A stretch of 64,000 nucleotides of DNA from Streptomyces tubercidicus (GCF_027497495.1 NZ_CP114205.1:4464001-4528000); one strand, 5' to 3'; positions 1 through 8,282 are shown, numbered from the stretch's first letter. The notes: generated by a model not told the origin, from the letters alone. Program-made: numbers and translations.

Positions 1-5
1 CTCGG

Positions 6-1379
6 CTACTCGTCGCCCAGCCGGTTCATCGCGTCCCGTACCTGCCCGCTGAACTGCTGAACGGCAGGGTGCGTCCCGTATGCGGACACCTCACGTTGGA
101 AGTCACCCACGTACCGCTGGAACCGAGCGGACTCCAGGGCGTCCCCGGCATCGACGGCGAGACCGGCGGTCGTCACAGCAGCGTCAAGGTCGCCGTTCAG
201 CAGCTGGCTCTGGGCGAGCACCATGCGGCAGAAGCCGAGCGTACGGGCGTATTTAGGGTCAGTGAGTTCGACGGCGCGTTCGGCGAAGTGGACGGCTTCG
301 GCACCCTGCCCGAGATCGCGGAAGCAGTGGCAGAACTCCCCGATCAGCTCGGCTTCATCCATGTACGAGAGCCACTCGGGATCGTCTGCGCTGTCGGCAC
401 GCTCGAAGAACCTCTCTGCCTCGCTCATCGCGCGGGCAGCAACCTTGTGGTCCTGCGCTGTCGACAGGGCGCGCGCCTCATGGGCGGAGAACAACGCCAT
501 TGCACGGGGCGTGGAGGCGGCCTTGCCACCTTCCACCGACGCGCGGGCCAGCGTCAGAGCCCGGGGCACCTGGCCCAGGTAGTTGGCCTGGTGGCTCATA
601 TTGGCCAGGATGCGTGCGCCCATCATGCGGTCGCCCGCCACCTGGGTGAGCCGCAGTGTCGAGAGCATGTAGCGGTCGGCAAGGGCGTGGTTTCCACTGT
701 CGTACGCGGTCCAGGCAAGAAGCTGTGACATCTCCGTTGCGGCCTGGAACAGCGCCTCACCCACCTTGGCGCTGTAGCTGGCTCCCAGCAGGGGCAGCAC
801 GTCTTCCCGGACGTAGTGCCGAAACGCCTTGTGTGCGTGTCCGCCGCCGAACTGGAAGTCCAGCTGCATGAAGAACCCCGCTGCGGTCCGGATCGCGGCG
901 ACGTCACGCAGGCCCACCCGACGGGCGGCGGGAGTATAGGTCGGCACACCTTCAGGGCGGGAGACGAGCCACGAGAGAGCGGCGGAATGCACATCGACGT
1001 CCGGGACCTGTGGCTCGTCCGACGGCCCGTCTTCCGGACGCTGGTGCGTAAGGCCCTCCAGAGCGCTCAGGGTCTCGGCCAGCGAGCCGGCGTAGCCCAT
1101 GCCGACCGCGGGAGTGGGGGCTGGCGCGGCACCGGGAAATCCCAGATCTTGCGGCGTGACCCTCCGCCGTAACTTGTCGCTCAGCGCCTCGGCGACGAAC
1201 ACGGCTGTCTGCCGCTGGATACCGTTCCCGTCCAACCATCGCTGAACGGCAACGTGCGTCGTACCGAGATGTTCGCCGTGCCGCTGCGCGACCTCACGAA
1301 CCCGTTTGGCCAGTCCCTTGTTCGAGGCTCCGGCCTCCGCCATGACTGCGGCCAACTTGCGGTTCGGTTCATTGCTCAC
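6..1379 (-). CDS. XRE-type regulator with TPR-like C-terminal half
   Basis: A 457-residue protein starting at GTG. Residues about 15-75 form a helix-turn-helix-like segment (NKGLAKRVREVAQ, then TTHVAVQRWLDGNG). After a low-complexity linker (about 80-130), the rest is alpha-helical with repeated A/L/E patterning like tetratricopeptide repeats. This layout is common in Streptomyces regulators whose C-terminal repeats bind a small ligand or protein. It diverges from the small gene at 1615, and the intergenic region holds palindromic sites that could be its operator. It is probably autoregulatory and may control the neighbouring small genes, which is inference. The ligand and targets are unknown. 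Confidence 0.85.
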   Translation of the reverse strand: MSNEPNRKLAAVMAEAGASNKGLAKRVREVAQRHGEHLGTTHVAVQRWLDGNGIQRQTAVFVAEALSDKLRRRVTPQDLGFPGAAPAPTPAVGMGYAGSLAETLSALEGLTHQRPEDGPSDEPQVPDVDVHSAALSWLVSRPEGVPTYTPAARRVGLRDVAAIRTAAGFFMQLDFQFGGGHAHKAFRHYVREDVLPLLGASYSAKVGEALFQAATEMSQLLAWTAYDSGNHALADRYMLSTLRLTQVAGDRMMGARILANMSHQANYLGQVPRALTLARASVEGGKAASTPRAMALFSAHEARALSTAQDHKVAARAMSEAERFFERADSADDPEWLSYMDEAELIGEFCHCFRDLGQGAEAVHFAERAVELTDPKYARTLGFCRMVLAQSQLLNGDLDAAVTTAGLAVDAGDALESARFQRYVGDFQREVSAYGTHPAVQQFSGQVRDAMNRLGDE

Positions 1380-1416
1380 GTTCTACGTACACCCACCCCG
1401 GGCGTCACGTCAAGTG

Positions 1417-1464
1417 TTCATCGTGTCACACCAGATGCGGCCGAGGGGGTTCATCGTGAACCCC
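1417..1464. promoter_or_regulatory. Two operator-like sites between divergent genes
   Basis: A perfect palindrome with 8-bp arms (GGGGTTCA, spacer TCG, TGAACCCC) lies at 1446-1464. A weaker copy sharing TTCATCGTG lies 33 bp away at 1417-1425, and a third half site GTGAACCCCC is at 1496-1505. A 33-bp offset is about three helical turns, as for cooperative repressor sites. The sites are close to the start of the XRE regulator gene, which suggests autoregulation. Binding is inferred. Confidence 0.5.
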
Positions 1465-1614
1465 TTGAGCGATATAGCGAACGCTTCGTGTGCACGTGAA
1501 CCCCCGTATGAACACTGCCTCTTGGCCAAAGACGGTCGTTGACTGTCGAGACAGGACCCCGGCGGTGCGTGACGGCACCCCGGGGCATGGCCAACCTGAT
1601 GGAAGCAGGTCGAC

Positions 1615-1911
1615 ATGCGGAACCATATCGGCAGGTTTTTCGAGTTGCTGCTGAAAGTCTTGCCGCCCGCTCCCGGGCACCATCGCGCGGCGGGGACGAG
1701 CTCAGCGGTGGGCTGCGTGGACACGCCGACAATGAGCCTCAGCGTGCCGCGGATCGCTGACCCGTACGTCTGGGGTCCGATCTGCGGTGAGGACGTTCAG
1801 CTCGTCCGCTCCTACCTCGTTGCCCACGAGCAGCAGATGCAGCGCCAGGCGGACGCTGGCCGCTGTGCCGGCTCGCTGTGCGACTCGCCGTGGATGGCGG
1901 TGGCATCGTGA
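1615..1911 (+). CDS. Small conserved Streptomyces protein
   Basis: A 98-residue protein with no recognised domain. Its pattern (an N-terminal LLLKVLPPAPGHHRA segment, then GEDVQLVRSYLVAHEQQ) recalls a small-protein family often found near XRE regulators in Streptomyces, which supports the start at ATG 1615 rather than the internal ATG at 1732. The stop overlaps the next gene's GTG (GTGA), implying translational coupling. Function is unknown. The family resemblance is from memory. Confidence 0.6.
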   Translation: MRNHIGRFFELLLKVLPPAPGHHRAAGTSSAVGCVDTPTMSLSVPRIADPYVWGPICGEDVQLVRSYLVAHEQQMQRQADAGRCAGSLCDSPWMAVAS

Positions 1912-2144
1912 GCGCCAACCTGCGTCTCCTTCCCTGGCCCGGTCCGACCGGACAGCGCTCGTACCTGTCGACCGACGACGGAGACAGCCCTCTCTCGCGG
2001 CTCGCCGACGAAATGGAAGAGGTCCAGCTCGAAACGGGAGCCGAGCTGCTCGACCACGCGGCAATGATGCTCGAAAACCAAAAGGTCAACGCCGTGGAAC
2101 TCCGCTTCCTGATTGCCCGGTTAAAACACTTCGGGACGCGCTGA
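1908..2144 (+). CDS. Small hypothetical protein, probably shortened by a frameshift
   Basis: A 78-residue protein read from GTG 1908, coupled to the preceding stop by a GTGA overlap. An upstream in-frame start at 1878 is possible but less likely. The sequence (NLRLLPWPG, SRLADEMEEVQLETGAELLDHA) looks genuine. It ends abruptly at ARLKHFGTR, while the -1 frame from 2127 continues as TLRDALRVAESRGGRLPEPE, a natural amphipathic continuation. The junction is TTAAAAC at 2121-2127. This may be a mutation, a sequencing error or a programmed -1 shift. Function is unknown. Confidence 0.6.
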   Translation: MSANLRLLPWPGPTGQRSYLSTDDGDSPLSRLADEMEEVQLETGAELLDHAAMMLENQKVNAVELRFLIARLKHFGTR

Positions 2145-2221
2145 GGGTCGCTGAGAGCAGAGGCGGACGGCTGCCCGAACCCGAGGATGACGATGCCGAC
2201 ATCTGCCAGCGGGACGAGCGG

Positions 2222-2494
2222 ATGAGTCGGACCGCACGCGAGACACCGGGATGGGAGATCGCACCGGTAGCGAGCAAGTCCGTGAACCGCGGACCGGACG
2301 GAGAGATGGCGCTGACGCTCCAGATCCACCGCTATGGGGACCTGGTCGCAACTGCTCCGCTGCGGTTGACCGTAGCTGAGGCGGAGCGGGTCCACGCTGC
2401 GCTCTGTCACGCGCTCGATCAAGAGCCCGTGCCCGATGATGCGCCGGAGTGCCGCAAGGCGATCCAGTACCCCGGCGGCCGACAACGCTTCTGA
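2222..2494 (+). CDS. Small hypothetical protein
   Basis: A 90-residue protein if read from ATG 2222. The same open frame extends upstream without a stop and encodes the apparent C-terminal part of the previous gene. The segment MALTLQIHRYGDLVATAPLRL, then TVAEAERVHAALCHAL, has the beta-strand then helix pattern of a real small domain. No family is recognised. The start is uncertain, with a weak GGGACGAG upstream. It may be an independent gene or the tail of a frameshifted fusion. Confidence 0.5.
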   Translation: MSRTARETPGWEIAPVASKSVNRGPDGEMALTLQIHRYGDLVATAPLRLTVAEAERVHAALCHALDQEPVPDDAPECRKAIQYPGGRQRF

Positions 2495-2719
2495 CGCCTT
2501 CCGGCCTGTGACCGGCAAGAGGCACTACGCGCAACAACCGCAGACATGACGCCGGACCGCCCCTCAAACCCTGGCAGGCGCGGGGTGGTCCGGCAGGGGA
2601 TCGCTCCCAAACGATCACGAACTCCGGTGCCGATGGTACCGGGGCCCTCGTCGAGTCCTCCTACGGCGTGGCCCGGCACGGACAGTGTTCAGCCAGCTTG
2701 CAGGAAAGGGACTTGAAGA

Positions 2720-3011
2720 ATGGACGGCATCGGGGACGACGGATTCGACGGTGAGGACCTGGACCCTGACGCGGTCCAGTGGGTGCGCGGGGTGGACTAC
2801 CTGGCCGGCTGGCGGGACGCGACACAGGCGGCGGCACAGCTAGGTGACGCGCTGACCGCGGCGGGTGTGGACACGACGGAAACGAAGCTGCGCGCTATCG
2901 CGGCCTCGGACGGATCGGGGGGGCGTGCGCCTGGAGCTATCGGCAGCGGCAGCCCGCGACGTTGCTATGCGGGTCCGTGCGATGACCGACCAATGGCGAG
3001 AGGTCGGTTGA
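2720..3011 (+). pseudogene. Small gene interrupted by +1 shift in a seven-G run
   Basis: The ATG at 2720 follows AGGAAAGGG and opens a plausible acidic helical protein (DPDAVQWVRGVDYLAGWRDA). The frame holds to the GGGGGGG run at 2917-2923. Past it, frame 1 turns into low-quality Cys/Arg-rich sequence running to 3070. Removing one G restores GGVRLELSAAAARDVAMRVR and then AMTDQWREVG with a stop at 3009-3011, giving a 96-residue product. This is either a one-base insertion in the genome or a homopolymer sequencing error. Function is unknown. Confidence 0.6.
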
Positions 3012-3235
3012 GGGCCACCTGCTGTTGCGTGCTCCAGTTGGCGTGCTTCTGCGCGACTGTTGGGCACTGAAGTGTGGCGCGGTGGCGCTGGCCCAATCGT
3101 GCACTCGCCGCTGATGTGGGTCCTAGCGGTGTCTGCCCATGAGTGACGCGAGCTGAGAGCCGCCTCCGAAAGTTGAATGGTAACGGATCGGTCACTCCAG
3201 TCGGCCCGCGTGAGGTCTGCTGGGATGCTCCGGCA

Positions 3236-3733
3236 ATGACCGAGATCTCCCGCCTTCGTGCCCTGTGTCTCGTCGCTAGCGCCCTGTTGCTGACCGGGTG
3301 CGGCAAAGAGCCAACACCTACGTCCAAGCTGGCGCAATCACCCACTGCTTCGGCATCCGCAACGTTGAGCCCGGCGGAGAAGTTCAAGGAGTGGGCGGAC
3401 ACAGGCGGTTCCGAGATCGTCAACACGATCGGCAAAGACCTGAGCGCCGTGGACAAGGATTCGCACCCGGCGGATCTAGAGGCGCTCAAAGACAGTTGCG
3501 CTCAGCTCACTGCGGATCTTGAGGTCGCCCAGGGTGGGGAGGCTATGCCGGACCGGGCGATGGCCAGCCGATGGGTGTTGGCGTTGAAGCATTTGAAGAC
3601 GTCGGCGGCCGCATGTACGGACGGCGCGAACGGTGCGGATCAGGCGTCGTTCGACAAGATGGCTGCGGAGATGTCGATCGGTACGAAGCATTTGTCTGCG
3701 GTAGTGAAGCGCTTGAGCGAGGTCACGGGCTAG
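3236..3733 (+). CDS. Small secreted lipoprotein
   Basis: A 165-residue protein from ATG 3236. The N-terminus has a positive charge, a hydrophobic stretch (ALCLVASALLL) and a lipobox LLTGC, followed by a Ser/Thr/Ala-rich linker. The mature part is helical (AEKFKEWADTGGSEIVNTIGKDL) with two further cysteines that could pair. It would be lipidated and held on the outer face of the membrane. No enzymatic motif is visible. The open frame extends to 3143, but only this start gives a signal peptide. Confidence 0.7.
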   Translation: MTEISRLRALCLVASALLLTGCGKEPTPTSKLAQSPTASASATLSPAEKFKEWADTGGSEIVNTIGKDLSAVDKDSHPADLEALKDSCAQLTADLEVAQGGEAMPDRAMASRWVLALKHLKTSAAACTDGANGADQASFDKMAAEMSIGTKHLSAVVKRLSEVTG

Positions 3734-4318
3734 CGCTAACGGACTGGCTCGGCAGGGCCGAGGGCTTTGCGTGTCAGTGGTTGGCGCCGAGCCGATCGGG
3801 ATTTCGCTGTCGGCACGGTGAGTGGGGGTGGCGGCTCAAGCTCACGGGTGGAGTGGTTGGGCCAGGACTGTAGAGATTTCCACTCGGAGGGCGCCAAGAG
3901 GACTTCCCCAGTGAGTTTCCCGAAGAGCAGATCAATCAGCCCAGCCCCTCGTTAGCCTCGACGGAAGATCCGGAATGCGCACTCCAGCCGGCGATGTGCT
4001 CGCCTACAGGACATAGAACCTCGTACAGGTCCTCGGCGGTGGCGTGGTTGAGGTGCAGAACAACGTTCATAGCGCATATCGGCTAACTGCTCGACGAAAC
4101 ACCGCACCCTTCTTGCGGAGGGGGAAAAGATCTTGGAGCGGAGCCAGGTGGGCTGACGCAGCTCTACAAGTTCTGACCCGAGTACTTCATGCGCGTAAGA
4201 GGCGCGCAAGAGGCGCGGAGCGGGCGCTCGGTGGTGCTGCGTGCGCCCCAACTCGGTACTCCTGAAACGTAGTACAGCAGTAGGCTGCTTGATCCGGGTT
4301 AGGGGAAGGAGTGGCGGT
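3734..4318. other. Non-coding stretch before the STAND ATPase gene
   Basis: No convincing gene covers this 585-base stretch apart from a weak 44-codon minus-strand frame at 3936-4070. GC skew and codon patterns are mixed, as in decayed or transferred DNA. The ribosome-binding site GGGGAAGGAG at 4302-4311 belongs to the next gene. No clear promoter or terminator hairpin was seen. Confidence 0.5.
3936..4070 (-). CDS. Possible 44-residue ORF or gene remnant
   Basis: ATG 4070 opens a frame whose start (NVVLHLNHATAEDLYEVLCP) looks protein-like. There is a stop five codons before the ATG and no clear Shine-Dalgarno sequence. It could be the leftover of a longer gene. Function is unknown and reality is uncertain. 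Confidence 0.25.
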   Translation of the reverse strand: MNVVLHLNHATAEDLYEVLCPVGEHIAGWSAHSGSSVEANEGLG

Positions 4319-6646
4319 GTGAACCTGTCAAAGATCGAGAGGCTGGTGCGGGAGGGCGACCTCAGCCTCGACGCACTGAAGTACCTCATCAACTGCCGCG
4401 GTGAGTGCGAGTGGCTGGACTTTAAACAAGTGCTCCACCTAGACAACGACTACGGGATCGCGACTTTCACCAGGGACGCGCTGGCCATGAAGAATACGGG
4501 CGGCGGCTACCTGGTGATCGGAGTGCAGGACAAGACCTGGGTGCCGGTTGGCCTGATCGAGCAGCTTCCCTACGATACGAAGCAGCTTCGTGACAAGATC
4601 CGCCGAGGCAGTGGCTTGGACCTTCAAGTGGATATGGTCCAGCATGAGCTCCGGTATACAGGTGAGTCACGTTGGTTTGCGCTGGTGTTGGTCCGAGCGG
4701 CCCTGAAACGACGTAAGCGTCGCACACCGTCCCTCGTCCGTCATGACTTCCACCCTAAGGAGTCATACGGGCTGAGCCGTGGCGAGATCTACTTCCGCAA
4801 GGGCGACTCAACAGTCAAGATCACGAACGAGGATGAGCTCGAAGGCCTGCTGGACGACCTGGAAGACAGAACCGATCGAGAAAGTCTTGAACAGGGGTCA
4901 GTAGGCAGCGCCTTCGCCGTCGAACAGGGGACGTACCGCCTGCTGGAGCGGGACTTTGAGGAGTTCGTCGGACGGGAGCAGCTGCGAGAGCAGCTCATGA
5001 ACGCCGTAGTCGGGGACCCTCGCATCTGGATCGTCAACGTGCATGGACCTGGCGGTGTAGGCAAGTCAGCCCTCGCGACGTGGGTGGCATACGACTGCCT
5101 CGACAACGGCCCGTTCGAGGCGATCCTGCAACTCACAGCGAAAGAGACGGTGCTCACAGCAGGAGGAATCACCCGCGCCAGATCCCGTACCTTGCACTCT
5201 CTGGAAGACCTACTCGATCAGATTGCCCAGCTCTTCGGGGAGACTCCACCTTCGACACTCGAAGATAAGAAGTCTCTAGTCATCGAATGGCTATCCGCTT
5301 TCTCCACCCTCTTGGTTCTGGATAATCTGGAGACAGTGGATGATGGTCGGATCATTGCGTTCATTCAAGAGCTGCCGCCATCGTCCAAGGCTAAGGTGCT
5401 GATCACAAGTCGACGCAAGACTGGCGGCTGGGAGAAGCCGGTAACGGTACCTGAGCTCAATGAGGTCGAGACTAAGGAATTCGTCAAGGTCAAGGCAGTC
5501 GAGATGGGCATCCAAATCCCGATGACCGGCCAACTGGTATCAGAGATCAATGAGTCATGTGGGGGGCTTCCGCTGGCGATTCAGTGGTTCCTCGGACGGT
5601 ACAAGCGTTGTGGTGATATCAAGGCCGCACTCAAGGGCGTGCGGCACAAGGATTCTCCGGTTCTAGAATTCAGCTTCCGCAACACCTGGGACTCGCTGTC
5701 GCCAGACGCCCGGCGAGTCCTGAGCGTGATGTCGATCTTCGATGTACCGCCCAAGCACTACATGATCTCGCTGGCAGCCGATCTACCTCACGAAAGTGTC
5801 GACACGGCTTTGCGGGAGCTTGAAGATGCCACGTTAATCAGCAAGCATGTTGACCAAGCGGATGGCAGGGAAAGCTTCAGTAGCCTGCCGATCACTCTTT
5901 CTTTTGCAGCTAACCAGCTTCCGCAGTTTGGATCGCTTGAGAAAGATGCTCGCCAGCGGCTGAATCGCTACAAGCAGCAGCTTGACTTGGAGGGGTACGA
6001 AGTACGGCGCTTCATTGGCGAATTTGAACGCTATGGAATTGAGAATGACAATGATAAGCGAGGGGTCATTCTTTGTCGTCAGGGGGAATCGGAGACGTTC
6101 TCGGGTAATTACGAGGCGGCTGACGATCTCTTCAAGCAAGCGAGAGAGATTGCCCCAACCAGCTCTTACGTGCTTGCCATGAGCTCAAGTTACGAGCTGG
6201 CTCGCGGGCATATTGGACGGGCAAAGGGTTTCGCTGATTCGGCCTGCTCGCGGGCCACTCGTCTGACTGGCGGCCTGGCATACAGCACCAAGGCTCGGGT
6301 TTGTGCTGCACAAAGAGACGACAATGGACGCATTAACGCCCTCAAGCGCGCCTTGGAGTACGCCCCGGAGGATGTCGTGCAACGCCACCAGTACGGCGTG
6401 GCCCTGAGTCGAAGTGGTCGGCCCCGAGAGGCGATCGATGAGTTTACGAAGATCATCGACCTTGAGGCCCCACGTACCGTGCCCAGGGAAACCCTGGTCA
6501 TGGCATTGAAGACTCGCGTCATCAATTATCGGCGCTTGGGGGAGCGTCAAATGGCCGCGGAAGACCTGGCCTTCGCTAAGTCCCTTGTGCGCGATCACCC
6601 TCACTTGGCAGGTCAGTCACACCACATTGCAGAACTTGAGGAGTGA
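4319..6646 (+). CDS. STAND ATPase: AlbA_2/Schlafen-like, NB-ARC and TPR-like domains
   Basis: A 775-residue protein from GTG 4319, seven bases after AAGGAG. A longer frame from 4241 lacks such a site. Residues about 28-150 resemble the AlbA_2 (Schlafen-type putative nucleic-acid-binding) domain (ECEWLDFKQVL, AMKNTGGGYLVIGVQD). An NB-ARC-like NTPase follows: Walker A GPGGVGKS (243-250), Walker B LLVLD (331-335), sensor KVLITSRR near 361 and the GLPLA motif (416-420). The C-terminal third is helical and TPR-like (EAADDLFKQAREIAP, REAIDEFTKI). Many codons end in A or T, unlike the downstream core genes, suggesting transfer. Proteins of this build act as ligand-sensing oligomerising switches, and bacterial members often defend against phage. 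That role here is inference. Confidence 0.85.
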   Translation: MNLSKIERLVREGDLSLDALKYLINCRGECEWLDFKQVLHLDNDYGIATFTRDALAMKNTGGGYLVIGVQDKTWVPVGLIEQLPYDTKQLRDKIRRGSGLDLQVDMVQHELRYTGESRWFALVLVRAALKRRKRRTPSLVRHDFHPKESYGLSRGEIYFRKGDSTVKITNEDELEGLLDDLEDRTDRESLEQGSVGSAFAVEQGTYRLLERDFEEFVGREQLREQLMNAVVGDPRIWIVNVHGPGGVGKSALATWVAYDCLDNGPFEAILQLTAKETVLTAGGITRARSRTLHSLEDLLDQIAQLFGETPPSTLEDKKSLVIEWLSAFSTLLVLDNLETVDDGRIIAFIQELPPSSKAKVLITSRRKTGGWEKPVTVPELNEVETKEFVKVKAVEMGIQIPMTGQLVSEINESCGGLPLAIQWFLGRYKRCGDIKAALKGVRHKDSPVLEFSFRNTWDSLSPDARRVLSVMSIFDVPPKHYMISLAADLPHESVDTALRELEDATLISKHVDQADGRESFSSLPITLSFAANQLPQFGSLEKDARQRLNRYKQQLDLEGYEVRRFIGEFERYGIENDNDKRGVILCRQGESETFSGNYEAADDLFKQAREIAPTSSYVLAMSSSYELARGHIGRAKGFADSACSRATRLTGGLAYSTKARVCAAQRDDNGRINALKRALEYAPEDVVQRHQYGVALSRSGRPREAIDEFTKIIDLEAPRTVPRETLVMALKTRVINYRRLGERQMAAEDLAFAKSLVRDHPHLAGQSHHIAELEE

Positions 6647-6734
6647 GGGGCCAGTGGAATGGTCCCGTCAGCTGAAGTCCGAAGCAGATCTTGGGCTCCA
6701 GGCCGGGTTGACAAGTGATCTGGCGTTCCAACCC

Positions 6735-6800
6735 AGACGGTCTTGAAGACTGTCGTGGCGGCAACGTCACCATGGGTTCAAAGCCCACAGCCTCCGCAGG
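6735..6800 (+). other. tRNA-Ser-like 3' half, possible attachment-site remnant
   Basis: Three tRNA elements occur in order. An anticodon arm has 5-bp stem ACGGT/ACTGT around loop CTTGAAG (anticodon TGA, serine). A long variable arm GTGGCG-GCAA-CGTCAC (6755-6770) follows, then a T-arm TGGG-TTCAAAG-CCCA and an acceptor-like end AGCCTCCG. No matching 5' acceptor strand (GGAGGCT) or D-arm lies upstream, so it is not a complete tRNA gene. Integrated elements commonly leave such 3' halves at one end. An element covering the STAND gene region is inferred, and the other end is not visible here. Confidence 0.45.
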
Positions 6801-6805
6801 TTGGA

Positions 6806-6838
6806 GGCCCTCGACCAGGCAAGTCCTGGTCGAGGGCC
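6806..6838 (+). terminator. Perfect 14-bp hairpin
   Basis: The arms GGCCCTCGACCAGG (6806-6819) and their exact complement (6825-6838) flank a 5-base loop, with TTCTCT after. It sits directly behind the tRNA-like sequence, where a tRNA gene terminator would be, and could also end transcription of the STAND gene. Confidence 0.75.
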
Positions 6839-7395
6839 TTCTCTGTTCCGGATCGCGACTCATCGTTGGCTGACCGTCCTTGCCTGCGGTTTACCGCCCC
6901 GTCTGGCACGGATCTGGCGCGTTCAAAGGCCTGACGCACCTCGGTCTGACAGGGCGGGGCTGAGTTCTGTGCGCTAGACAGGGGAGAACCTGCAACCGTC
7001 TGATCCGTAGCTTTAGGCAGGGCTGCGCCGCGACGATGCCTGATCGGCCGACTCGTGTTCAGCTGTTCGCCGTTGGCAGCCTATGTAAGTCGTCGTTGCC
7101 GTCAGTGTTGCCGTCACCATGACCACAGCGGAATCGGGTCGCGGTTCGGGACCGGCGAAGATCGTTTGCGACGTGGTCCGGGCATGACCGTGGTGTCCCC
7201 AGCCAGCGGAACAAATCGCCTGACGCATAGACAGCCCTCATTAGTCAGCACGCCGCAGCCGTTGGCGCCCACCCGGCCGCAACGCGGTTGACGGCCGGTG
7301 GCCCATCCGTGCCCCGCCCAATGGCCCGTTTGCGCGGGCAGCCCAGCGGTGGTCCCGTGGATGTTAGGCAACCAGTCTCCGAAGGGAGAACGGCC
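6839..7395. other. Intergenic stretch with no recognised gene
   Basis: Open frames exist on both strands, but none has a convincing start, domain or codon pattern. It may be a remnant of element or host sequence next to the putative attachment site. GAAGGGAG at 7381-7388 is the ribosome-binding site of the next gene. Confidence 0.45.
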
Positions 7396-7626
7396 ATGTC
7401 CGAACGTGGGTCTGACCCGAAGCTCGATGAGCCAGTGTCGTTCCGGCCGGCGGGTCTGCCGATTGGGGACCGGGAGGTCGCCCAAATCCCGCCAGGGTAT
7501 GACGGCCGAACAGCGGCAGAGGACGCTGCTCAGCCAGGTGTCGTCACACCGCCAACTCCGACCGAGCCAGCACCCACGGAGGCACTGGTAACCCGTCTCC
7601 GTCGCCTGCTCGAAGAAGAGGGGTGA
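7396..7626 (+). CDS. Small hypothetical protein, Pro/Glu-rich
   Basis: A 76-residue protein from ATG 7396, preceded by GAAGGGAG. It starts SERGSDPKLDEPVSF, has a Pro/Thr-rich middle, and ends in a charged helix (EALVTRLRRLLEEEG). It is probably cytoplasmic and partly disordered. It is six bases upstream of the DUF1036-like gene and likely co-transcribed with it. No family is recognised. Confidence 0.55.
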   Translation: MSERGSDPKLDEPVSFRPAGLPIGDREVAQIPPGYDGRTAAEDAAQPGVVTPPTPTEPAPTEALVTRLRRLLEEEG

Positions 7627-7632
7627 CGTCCC

Positions 7633-7983
7633 GTGTGGTTGCAGTACATCAATCGGCACTCGACGGGCCTGTGGCTCATGGTGGGCTACCCAACTTCAGT
7701 GTGCGACAGCGAAGGCGGCGGCTGGGGCTCCCGGGGCTGGTACCGGCTCGAGCCCGGATCCACAGTTATTCCGCTGATGACGTTCAATCCGGCCACCACG
7801 TTCTACGCCGAGGCGGACGACGGCGGCACCTGGTCAGGACCCTACGTTGTGACAGTGCCGCTGGAGCCCTTCGACGACTACTGCTGGAAAGTGGCTTCCA
7901 GTACGGGGCAGAGGGTGGGGATGCAACTTCTGACGAGCTCCTACTCCATGTTCAACTACATTCGCCCAATCGAGCTCGGCTGA
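7633..7983 (+). CDS. DUF1036-like protein
   Basis: A 116-residue protein from GTG 7633. The pattern LWLMVGYPTSVC, then GWGSRGWYRLEPG, a Tyr-rich strand region (TFYAEADDGGTWSGP) and FDDYCWK resembles DUF1036, a small beta-rich domain of unknown function. Conserved aromatic Trp/Tyr and two Cys are present. No signal peptide is visible. It probably forms a two-gene unit with the preceding small gene. The assignment rests on pattern recognition. Confidence 0.65.
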   Translation: MWLQYINRHSTGLWLMVGYPTSVCDSEGGGWGSRGWYRLEPGSTVIPLMTFNPATTFYAEADDGGTWSGPYVVTVPLEPFDDYCWKVASSTGQRVGMQLLTSSYSMFNYIRPIELG

Positions 7984-8282
7984 CCGCGCCATCACACGTG
8001 CTGATGCGGCGGCCGTACGCGGCGACAGCCTGGCCCAGGTTGCGTCCGGCCGGCCGAGAGCCTGCGGCGCCTCTACCAGTGTGTCCGTGATCTCCGCCTG
8101 CCGAGAGGAGCGCAACGCGGCCAGCAGCGTGATCCGTACGTCTTCGCTGGAGTCGCGGAAGTGAAGGGGCACTCGTCGATGCTCACACCCGGCTCGCCAC
8201 CGGCTGCCTGGCGGGCGCGGTGGGCTCGTCGTAACCGTGCCTCGTCCTGCTGGTTCCTGTCGTCCCTCTTCATGGAAAGAGA
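7984..8282. other. Possible decayed minus-strand gene
   Basis: On the minus strand, a protein-like start in one frame (KRDDRNQQDEARLRRAHRAR, from ATG 8275) appears to continue in another as DSSEDVRITLLAALRSSRQA. This suggests a frameshifted remnant. No family is recognised and neither part is complete. Confidence 0.3.

Noticed and set aside
3952..4446. 164-codon minus-strand ORF
   Set aside because: Ser/Arg-rich with no domain, and overlaps the supported start of the STAND gene on the other strand.
6661..6800. Complete tRNA gene (Ser or Sec)
   Set aside because: The 3' half is good, but no upstream sequence pairs with the AGCCTCC acceptor strand and no D-arm can be drawn at the right distance.
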